Origin: Bacteroidaceae bacterium
GTDB lineage: Bacteria > Bacteroidota > Bacteroidia > Bacteroidales > Bacteroidaceae
DNA length: 13,095 nt
Assembly: GCA_900765575.1 (NCBI GenBank)
Contig: CAAFRW010000021.1
Location: 1 to 13,095, forward strand
Reading direction: 5' to 3'
The notes beneath the pieces are model-generated. The model saw only the letters and a program-made list of their open reading frames with translations, was not told the origin of the DNA and searched no databases. This document shows, one piece after another, positions 6,400 to 11,769 of this stretch; within the stretch, counting starts at the first letter, position 1; every line of letters starts with the position of its first letter. Both the position numbers and the translations under genes were made by a program.

Positions 6400-6426
6400 A
6401 TCCCCGAACCTAGAGGAGCGGGGGAT
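6400..6426 (-). terminator. GC-rich hairpin followed by T run on the minus strand
   Basis: ATCCCCG (6400-6406) pairs with CGGGGGAT (6419-6426) with one bulged G. On the minus strand the stem is followed by TTTTTATG. It lies downstream of the XRE antitoxin gene and would end the HigB/HigA-like transcript before the next operon. Confidence 0.55.
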
Positions 6427-6455
6427 ATGCATTATTGAAATTACCAATTATCACA

Positions 6456-6491
6456 AACTCCTATGGCTTTCATTGGGAGTTATTTTTTTTT
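6456..6491 (+). terminator. Hairpin with long T run on the plus strand
   Basis: AACTCC (6456-6461) pairs with GGAGTT (6476-6481), and the stem is followed by ATTTTTTTTTT. This is an intrinsic terminator shape for plus-strand transcription, yet no plus-strand gene lies upstream, which leaves room for a small RNA. Confidence 0.45.
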
Positions 6492-6528
6492 GCCATAATA
6501 TTAAATAGTAGTATCATTTAAAGATATT

Positions 6529-6610
6529 GCGCACGAACGGTTGGGTAACGGAAACGTCCCAAAACTAAATTCCTATGAGTTTGTTAGCAGTCGTGACCGT
6601 GCGCTTTTTC
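6529..6610 (+). ncRNA. Candidate structured RNA (three-helix fold, GAAA tetraloop)
   Basis: GCGCACG (6529-6535) pairs with CGTGCGC (6598-6604), which is followed by TTTTTC. Inside this stem are two further helices. The first is TTGGG (6541-6545) with CCCAA (6558-6562), continued by ACG and CGT around a GAAA tetraloop (6551-6554). The second is AAACT (6562-6566) with AGTTT (6578-6582). A GNRA-type loop and a closing stem ending in T's suggest RNA on the plus strand, beginning in the gap and ending at the 3' end of the XRE gene. No strong promoter was found upstream and I recognise no known family, so this is tentative. Confidence 0.3.
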
Positions 6611-6899
6611 AAAGTTGAACTTGTATGTCAAGTTTTCCCCCAAGCCCTTTTGTTACAATGTCATAAAGCGTGGAGAGAGTAAGGTTACTTCCCTCCCTTT
6701 CAACTTTAGAGATAAAAGAGCGTTCCTTCCCTATCTTTCCTGCAAGCTCGCTTTGCGTCATTTTTCTTGCTTCACGGGCATTGCGTATCTGAATCCCGAC
6801 GCGAAGGTTGGAAAGTTCGGTTTCAATCTTATCGCGGCGAGGAGTGCCGATTTCTCCGTAAAGTTCATTCTTTATATCATCAAGATTGTAAGTTTCCAT
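6609..6899 (-). CDS. XRE-family antitoxin (HigA-like)
   Basis: The 96-residue protein carries a C-terminal helix-turn-helix of the XRE/Cro type from about residue 33: GIQIRNAREARKMTQSELAG, KIGKERSFISKVERE, then GSNLTLSTLYDIVTKGLG. The N-terminal ~30 residues (YNLDDIKNELYGEIGTPRRD) are the linker usually seen in antitoxins that follow Gp49-like HigB toxins. It starts two bases after the toxin-frame stop at 6902-6904, and AAGGA lies nine bases before its ATG inside the toxin tail, so it is translated from the same message. It should bind the toxin and repress the operon. The gene itself is intact although the toxin gene is frameshifted. Confidence 0.85.
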   Translation of the reverse strand: METYNLDDIKNELYGEIGTPRRDKIETELSNLRVGIQIRNAREARKMTQSELAGKIGKERSFISKVEREGSNLTLSTLYDIVTKGLGGKLDIQVQL

Positions 6900-6901
6900 G
6901 T

Positions 6902-7251
6902 TTATATCCTTTCTTTTTCCTTTTCATTAAAGTATTCTTGCATGAGCCTGACAGCCCGGTCTATCTCTTTTTTCGGTGTCTTTTGCGTCTTTTTCTGAAA
7001 GCCGCTCAACAGGATAACCATTCTTTCACCGTCAAAAAAGCAAAAAACACGTATTATGTCACTTGAAAATTTCACCCTGATTTCATAAAGCCCTTTGTGC
7101 CTTCAATATGTTTCAAGTATTTCTCCGGAACGATTTGAAGCGTTTCGACATATTGTATGGTTTTCACCACCTTATCCTGCATCTTTTCAGAAAGCGACTT
7201 CACAAAATCTATGAAATAATGCTTATATGCTATGACGTTTCTTGCTTTCAT
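6902..7251 (-). pseudogene. HigB-like (Gp49 family) toxin with a -1 frameshift
   Basis: Two frames together encode a normal ~116-residue HigB/RelE-type toxin. The first, from the ATG at 7251, gives MKARNVIAYKHYFIDFVKSL through YLKHIEGTKG and then runs into a stop at 7072. The second, 7090 down to 6902, gives LYEIRVKFSSDIIRVFCFFD, GERMVILLSGFQKKTQKTPK and KEIDRAVRLMQEYFNEK, the classic core and tail of the family. The join falls exactly at AAAGGGC (7090-7096), where one C is missing relative to GGCCTT. Either the gene is dead or a -1 slip at this heptamer restores it (A AAG GGC is a canonical X XXY YYZ pattern in the right frame). The start at 7251 fits the family; the open frame extends up to 7398, but that part overlaps the direct repeat and looks non-coding. 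Confidence 0.85.
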
Positions 7252-7253
7252 GT

Positions 7254-7285
7254 TGCAAGGTAACTTATAATTCACATTATCGCAA
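7254..7285 (-). promoter_or_regulatory. Promoter candidate for the HigB/HigA-like operon
   Basis: Minus-strand TTTG, 20 bases, then TACCTTGC, resembles the Bacteroides -33/-7 pair with one or two mismatches in the -7 element. It ends only 2-3 bases from the ATG at 7251, so the message would be nearly leaderless. Confidence 0.4.
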
Positions 7286-7382
7286 ATTTTTCTTTGTTTT
7301 TTTGCTATATCAGAAATTGTTTGTATGTCTGCAACGCTTAACATATAAATACTAACAAATGCGAGTGAGGCTTGCATTATTT

Positions 7383-7539
7383 GCAGGCGTTTTTTCATTA
7401 TACCTATGCCGGTTCAGCTCCTGCACATTTCCAGGCCAGCTGTAAGACTGCAACAGTTTTCCGGCTTTGGCACTGAACCTATTTTAAACAGAAAAAAGCC
7501 GTTTTTACTCTCGTTTGATAGAGATAAAAACGGCTTTAA
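7383..7539. repeat. Direct repeat copy 2 (terminator plus sigma-54 activator relic)
   Basis: Second copy of the unit at 5592-5749. The minus strand again encodes AGKLLQSYSWPGNVQELN followed by RHRYNEK, so the arginine of the VREL motif is changed to glutamine in this copy. Differences are scattered single bases and two fewer T's near the left end. It lies between the HigB-like gene and the rubredoxin gene and bounds the island on the right. Confidence 0.75.
7495..7537 (-). terminator. Hairpin terminator in repeat copy 2, after rubredoxin
   Basis: AAAGCCGTTTTT (7495-7506) pairs with AAAAACGGCTTT (7526-7537), and the inner CTCT/AGAG pairs are conserved. On the minus strand it is followed by TTTTTTC. 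It is about 75 bases downstream of the rubredoxin stop and is its probable terminator. Confidence 0.7.
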
Positions 7540-7611
7540 GCATTTTTTGTAATCTATAATTCTTCTCGGATGCGTCTGTTTTTAGACATCTTGCATCCTG
7601 TATTCAATAAA

Positions 7612-7776
7612 TTATTCTTTTACTTCTTCGAAATCTTCTTTTCCGACTCCGCAAAGAGGGCAAACCCAATCTTCAGGGAGGTCTTCAAATGCTGTACCTG
7701 CGGGAATTCCACCATCAGGGTCTCCTACTGCAGGGTCGTAAACCCAATCGCATACTGTGCAAACATACTTTTTCAT
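7612..7776 (-). CDS. Rubredoxin
   Basis: This 54-residue protein is a typical rubredoxin, a small cytoplasmic iron protein that carries single electrons, often to peroxide- or oxygen-reducing enzymes in anaerobes. Two CxxC pairs provide the four iron ligands: Cys6 and Cys9 in YVCTVCDWVYDP, and Cys39 and Cys42 in WVCPLCGVGK. The middle segment GDPDGGIPAGTAFEDLPEDW is also a family hallmark. Length is as expected for the family (50-55). GGAAG lies seven bases upstream of the ATG as a ribosome site. It appears to be a single gene: a hairpin terminator follows at 7495-7537, and a short inverted repeat (7810-7832) precedes it. It is the only housekeeping-type gene in the AT-rich part of the window. 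Confidence 0.96.
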   Translation of the reverse strand: MKKYVCTVCDWVYDPAVGDPDGGIPAGTAFEDLPEDWVCPLCGVGKEDFEEVKE

Positions 7777-7809
7777 AATTCTTCCTTCTTTTAGTAGTTA
7801 TAGATAAAT

Positions 7810-7832
7810 AACAATCCACTCTTCGGATTGTT
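7810..7832. promoter_or_regulatory. Inverted repeat upstream of rubredoxin
   Basis: AACAATCC (7810-7817) and GGATTGTT (7825-7832) form an 8-bp perfect stem with a 7-base loop, about 35 bases upstream of the rubredoxin ATG. It could be an operator or a leader hairpin. No clear TAnnTTTG element accompanies it. Confidence 0.4.
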
Positions 7833-7970
7833 CCGCAAAAATGCAATTTTTTTTGTTATAGGACAACCTTCTTGCTCTTTTTTTATCTGTATAATGAGAA
7901 TGTTGCAGTACTTAAATGGAATGCGTCTTTTATTTTTATCGTTGAAATTAGAAGGCGCTTTCTTATACTC

Positions 7971-8006
7971 ACCTTCTGAAACCCTTTGCCGATAGGCGTT
8001 TCAAGG
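7971..8006. other. Hairpin flanking the palindrome array
   Basis: TGAAAC (7977-7982) pairs with GTTTCA (7998-8003) and GCC (7988-7990) with GGC (7995-7997) around GATA, with CCT and AGG further out. It abuts the first TTGTGCACAA unit directly and looks like a fixed leader or boundary structure of the array. Confidence 0.4.
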
Positions 8007-8085
8007 TTGTGCACAAACGCATACATGAATTGTGCACAATTCCACTTTGGATTTGTGTACAAATCGAATCCTCGTTTGTGCACAA
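8007..8085. repeat. Array of four TTGTGCACAA palindromes with exact 23-bp period
   Basis: The 10-bp palindrome occurs at 8007-8016, 8030-8039, 8053-8062 (as TTGTGTACAA) and 8076-8085. All starts are exactly 23 bases apart, and the 13-base stretches between them share no obvious sequence. A degenerate fifth unit, TTATGCACGT, lies at the next expected position, 8099-8108. This is not a simple tandem duplication, because only the palindrome is kept while spacing is strict. Open frames on both strands cross the array but show no known domain. Confidence 0.85.
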
Positions 8086-8129
8086 ATGAACATTGTTTTT
8101 ATGCACGTAAAAAAGGCGTAAACTATTTT

Positions 8130-8264
8130 CTATTTAAGAAGCCGTTCCCTCAGTTCTTCCATTCCTTTAGACGCTCCCGTTTGAATGACATGTATCAGGT
8201 TGGGCCGAATGGCTCCGTAGAATATGAAATGCTTTATTTCGTAAGGAAAATGGGAGGTAAGTAC
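8130..8264 (-). pseudogene. Possible gene remnant ending at the left inverted repeat
   Basis: The minus strand is open from 8264 to a TAG at 8130-8132 and reads as a protein-like tail, including HFIFYGAIRPNLIHVIQTGA and SKGMEELRERLLK. No start codon precedes it: a stop lies inside the inverted repeat at 8265-8267. It may be the 3' end of a gene cut by the inversion site, or chance. I do not recognise the family. Confidence 0.25.
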
Positions 8265-8279
8265 TTAACGTACTTATAT
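8259..8279 (-). repeat. Left inverted repeat of the invertible segment
   Basis: This 21-bp sequence is the exact reverse complement of 8504-8524. It contains the near-palindrome AAGTACTTAACGTACTT: two 6-bp arms (AAGTAC/GTACTT) around a 5-bp asymmetric centre, as expected for a recombinase site with a directional crossover region. Confidence 0.85.
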
Positions 8280-8354
8280 ATAGCCTTTATTTATATGCTA
8301 GTTTGTCGATAAATTCTGCAATGATTCTTTTGAGTACATGCTAATTTTCGAGTT

Positions 8355-8384
8355 CAAAGGTATAAATATTATCTTATTATGCAA
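8355..8384 (-). promoter_or_regulatory. Promoter inside the invertible segment, pointing away from susC
   Basis: On the minus strand TTG, 19 bases, TACCTTTG matches the Bacteroides -33/-7 consensus with correct spacing (-7 at 8355-8362, -33 at 8382-8384). As drawn, it reads leftwards. Inversion between the 21-bp repeats would move the transcription start to about 8433 on the plus strand, some 130 bases upstream of the susC ATG. No TAnnTTTG is found on the plus strand of the segment or between 8525 and 8562. Confidence 0.7.
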
Positions 8385-8422
8385 TAATTTAGGGAAATTA
8401 TATTTTTTATATTAAAGTGTAA

Positions 8423-8464
8423 GAGAACCCGGATGCAAAAAAACTTCCTTTTTTATAAGTTCTC
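8423..8464. terminator. Hairpin within the invertible segment
   Basis: GAGAAC (8423-8428) pairs with GTTCTC (8459-8464), and inside it an A7 run (8437-8443) faces a T6 run (8449-8454). In the present orientation it lies between the left part of the segment and susC and could reduce readthrough into susC. Its efficiency as a terminator is unknown. Confidence 0.35.
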
Positions 8465-8503
8465 ATTAGTTGATTATCAATTAGTTGTAGTTGTAAAAAT
8501 GAA

Positions 8504-8524
8504 ATATAAGTACGTTAAGTACTT
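8504..8524 (+). repeat. Right inverted repeat of the invertible segment
   Basis: Exact reverse complement of 8259-8279. The identity stops abruptly on both sides, so this is a 21-bp site and not part of a longer duplication. It lies 38 bases upstream of the susC ATG. The enclosed unique segment is 224 bp (8280-8503). Confidence 0.85.
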
Positions 8525-8562
8525 GATTGCTTATAATTTCTAATTGTTAATATAGAATAAGA

Positions 8563-11500
8563 ATGGAGAGAAAAAAGTGTAATTTTTGTCAAACGATGTG
8601 TAAAGCTCGTTCGGAAGTGCATGGCATGAGGCGGACAGCGTACATCGTAATGGCTTGTTTCCTGTTTTCGGGACATGCCTGGGCAAGCGGGACGCATGGC
8701 TTCAACGTGATGGTTGCGTCGGTATCGGCTCCGGCCCTTTATCAAAACACGGGGGGCACCGCCGCCTCACCGCAGCAATCCGATAACCGGATGGAAGTGA
8801 CCGGTGTAGTAGTGGACGAAAACGGAGAATCGCTTCCCGGTGTAAACATCCTGTTGAAAGGAACTCAAGTGGCCACCATTACCGATATGGACGGAAAGTT
8901 CATCATGAAGGTGCCTGTTGACAAGATGAGTGGGCAACTGGTCTTTTCGTTTGTGGGGATGCAGACGGTGGAGCAGAAGTTGAACAAAAACAAGCTGAGC
9001 TACAAAGTAACCATGCAGGAAGATTCCAAAACGATGGAAGATGTCGTGGTGACGGGATATTTCCAGCGTAAGAAGGTCAGCCAGACCGGTTCGGAAGTGG
9101 TGGTAGGAGGAGAAGAACTCCGGCAAGTGGGTTCACTCAATCTGTTACAGGCTATTTCGGCCTTCGACCCCGGTGTACGTACTCTGGAAAACAACGAATT
9201 CGGTAGCGACCCCAACCGGGTGCCCGAAATTACCGTGCGTGGTGAGAAAGGTTTTGATTTGCGTGATGAGGCCGACGACTCACGTACCAACCCCAACGCA
9301 CCTCTTTATATTATGGATGGAATTGAAGTCACTGCCACTACGGTGTACGATATGGATATGAACCGCATCGCTTCGTTCTCCATCCTGAAAGATGCGGCGG
9401 CTACCTCGCTCTACGGTTCGCGTGGTGCCAACGGTGTGATACTTATTACTACCGTACGACCCGAACCGGGACAGATACGGGTCACACTGAACAGTAACTT
9501 CAACATCTCCATTCCCGATTTACGCTCATACAACCTGATGAACGCGCGTGAAAAGCTGGAATATGAAAGGCTGGCGGGACTGTATACCAATAAATATGGT
9601 AATAAGGAGGAACAGACACTGTTGGACATCAAGTATAATAAGGTGCTTTCGGAAATTGAGCGGGGTGTCGATACCTACTGGCTCTCCCAGCCGCTTACCA
9701 CTTCCGTGAATCAGCGTTACAGCGCTTTCCTCGAAGGCGGAGACGACCATTTCCGCTATGGTATCAACCTGAAATACGACGATGATAAAGGAGTGATGAA
9801 AGGTTCCGGACGTTCCAAATACGGAATGAGTGTTTATTTCAGCTATGAGATAGCCAAGAAGTTGGTGGCACGCAACGATATACAGATTGATGATGTGAAA
9901 GCGACCGATTCGCCCTACGGCTCCTTCTCCGACTATGCTTCCATGAATCCTTACGAACGGATGTATGACCCCGAAACAGGCGAGATGATAAAGAGCTTCA
10001 ACTCCAACGGACGTGTTATCCGCAATGCGTTGTATGATTCACAATTGCCCAACCGTTCGTTAAACCGCTATACTTTGTATCGTGATAATTTCCAAGTGCA
10101 ATGGTGGGCTACTCCGCACCTTATGTTCAAGGGAAATATCGGTATCACCAAGCAGATTAACCGCAGCGAGGCCTACCTCTCGCCCGAATCGGTTATGTTC
10201 GATGGTGTACGGGATGCGGGCGACCGCGGTCGCTACTCCGTGAGTAACGGTACTGATTTTGATGTGGAGGGAAACATCACGGCCAACTATAACAATACCT
10301 TCTTCGAGAAACTTGCCCTCAGTGTAGGTGTCGGAAGTGAGATAACCACTACCCAATCGGAATCGGACGGGTATGTGGCTACCGGTTTCCTTAACGATAA
10401 ACTGGTATATCCTTCGTATGCCATGCAGTTTGCCGACAATTCGAAACCGACCGGTTCGTTCGACAAGGCTAAGTCTGTGGGCTTCTTCGGTAACATGAAC
10501 TTGGGCTGGGACAACCGTTACATCCTCGACTTTACCTACCGTACCGACGGGTCGAGCCGCTTTGGACGCGACTCTCGTTTCGCACCTTTCTGGGCTGTCG
10601 GCGCGGCATGGAACATCAATCAGGAGAAGTTCTGGGAAGGCAGCGGTTATATGAAGTTGCGCGGTTCGGTGGGAAGCACCGGTTCCACTAACTTCTCAGC
10701 CGACCAGGCCATGACGCGCTTCATCTACTCCAGCGACTCGGAATACAACGGTATCTATGGAGCTGTAGTGAACGCATACGGAAATCCGAAACTGAAATGG
10801 CAGAACGTGATGAAGTATAACCTGGGTGTCGACATGTCTATCTTGAAGAACTTCCTTACATTGAACCTCGATGCTTACTTGGAGCGTACCGAGAATCTGT
10901 TGCTCAACATCGATGTGGCTCCTTCATCCGGTTTCACTTCGTACACCGAAAATATGGGTTCGATGGACAATACCGGTTTTGAAGCCCGCCTGCGCTTCAA
11001 TCTTATCAACGATTACAAGAACGACCTTAACTGGAGTGTTACATTGAGTACCTCGCACGAAAAGAACAAAATCCGTAAAATCTCGAACGCCATGAAAGCC
11101 ATGAACCAGCAGGCTTTGGATTTGGAGAACAATACGGGAGGAGGCGTGTACCGTATGTACGAGGAGGGACGCTCGCAGACAGCGCTGATGCTGGTACGCT
11201 CTATGGGTATTGACCCGGCTACCGGTAATGAAATCTATATCAAGCGCGACGGAACGCTTACCTTCGAGTACGACCCTAACGACAAAGTGGAGGTGGGCGA
11301 TATGAATCCCAAACTAAAGGGTTATTTCAACAGTAACCTCACCTGGAAGGGCTTCAACCTCTATATGAATTTCAGTTACGAATATGGCGCCAAGCAGTAC
11401 AACAGCACGCTGGCTCAGAAAGTGGAGGGTGCCGACCCCTATACCAACGCCGATACACGCGTGTTGTACGACCGTTGGAAGCAACCGGGTGACGTATCCA

Positions 11501-11757
11501 TGTTCCGCCGTATCGACGATACTTCTACGGTGTACCAGTCTACCCGCCTGATGCAGAAGAACAACTTCCTGAACATGTCGAGCCTGTCGCTTTCGTACGA
11601 TATCCCTCGTGAGTTCTTGAATCGTTACTATTTAGAACGCTGCAAATTGCTGTTCTCCATGACGGATTTGTTCCGTATCTCCACCATCAAACAGGAGCGG
11701 GGAACCTCTTATCCGTTTGCGCGAACCATGTCATTCGGTTTTAATATTACATTATAA
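8563..11757 (+). CDS. SusC/RagA-family TonB-linked outer-membrane transporter
   Basis: The 1064-residue protein is an outer-membrane beta-barrel that, with the SusD-like lipoprotein next door, binds and imports an oligosaccharide or peptide using energy from TonB. A signal peptide is seen at about residues 22-43 (MRRTAYIVMACFLFSGHAWA). The carboxypeptidase-regulatory-like domain follows at ~77-155 (VTGVVVDENGESLPGVNILL), then the TonB box region (EDVVVTGY), the plug domain with the SusC signature LYGSRGANGVILIT from residue 283, and the barrel, ending in a typical FGFNITL. There is no N-terminal STN domain, so it is not of the type that signals to an anti-sigma factor. ATG 8563 opens the frame; ATG 8626, with GGAAG upstream, is a possible shorter start. 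Substrate cannot be told. Expression is probably governed by the invertible promoter segment upstream. No frame damage is seen. Confidence 0.96.
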   Translation: MERKKCNFCQTMCKARSEVHGMRRTAYIVMACFLFSGHAWASGTHGFNVMVASVSAPALYQNTGGTAASPQQSDNRMEVTGVVVDENGESLPGVNILLKGTQVATITDMDGKFIMKVPVDKMSGQLVFSFVGMQTVEQKLNKNKLSYKVTMQEDSKTMEDVVVTGYFQRKKVSQTGSEVVVGGEELRQVGSLNLLQAISAFDPGVRTLENNEFGSDPNRVPEITVRGEKGFDLRDEADDSRTNPNAPLYIMDGIEVTATTVYDMDMNRIASFSILKDAAATSLYGSRGANGVILITTVRPEPGQIRVTLNSNFNISIPDLRSYNLMNAREKLEYERLAGLYTNKYGNKEEQTLLDIKYNKVLSEIERGVDTYWLSQPLTTSVNQRYSAFLEGGDDHFRYGINLKYDDDKGVMKGSGRSKYGMSVYFSYEIAKKLVARNDIQIDDVKATDSPYGSFSDYASMNPYERMYDPETGEMIKSFNSNGRVIRNALYDSQLPNRSLNRYTLYRDNFQVQWWATPHLMFKGNIGITKQINRSEAYLSPESVMFDGVRDAGDRGRYSVSNGTDFDVEGNITANYNNTFFEKLALSVGVGSEITTTQSESDGYVATGFLNDKLVYPSYAMQFADNSKPTGSFDKAKSVGFFGNMNLGWDNRYILDFTYRTDGSSRFGRDSRFAPFWAVGAAWNINQEKFWEGSGYMKLRGSVGSTGSTNFSADQAMTRFIYSSDSEYNGIYGAVVNAYGNPKLKWQNVMKYNLGVDMSILKNFLTLNLDAYLERTENLLLNIDVAPSSGFTSYTENMGSMDNTGFEARLRFNLINDYKNDLNWSVTLSTSHEKNKIRKISNAMKAMNQQALDLENNTGGGVYRMYEEGRSQTALMLVRSMGIDPATGNEIYIKRDGTLTFEYDPNDKVEVGDMNPKLKGYFNSNLTWKGFNLYMNFSYEYGAKQYNSTLAQKVEGADPYTNADTRVLYDRWKQPGDVSMFRRIDDTSTVYQSTRLMQKNNFLNMSSLSLSYDIPREFLNRYYLERCKLLFSMTDLFRISTIKQERGTSYPFARTMSFGFNITL

Positions 11758-11769
11758 CACATTGCTATT

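Noticed and set aside
6615..7066. Two plus-strand open frames opposite the XRE and HigB-like genes
   Set aside because: They are antisense shadows of recognised genes and show no domains or ribosome sites.
7254..7398. N-terminal extension of the HigB-like gene up to 7398
   Set aside because: The extra 49 codons begin inside the direct repeat, do not fit the toxin family, and a family-type start with a promoter lies at 7251.
5592..7539. Composite transposon with the direct repeats as insertion sequences
   Set aside because: The repeats contain no transposase and no terminal inverted repeats; only a gene relic and a terminator are seen.
7883..8083. Minus-strand 66-codon open frame across the palindrome array
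   Set aside because: It shows no recognisable domain, and its sequence is explained by the repeated palindrome; a plus-strand frame (7986-8312) crosses the same region equally well.
8007..8108. CRISPR array
   Set aside because: The conserved unit is only 10 bp and spacers are 13 bp, far below CRISPR sizes, and no cas gene is present. Kept as an unexplained palindrome array.
8767..10514. Several minus-strand frames within susC
   Set aside because: They are shadows of the GC-richer susC coding sequence, without family features.
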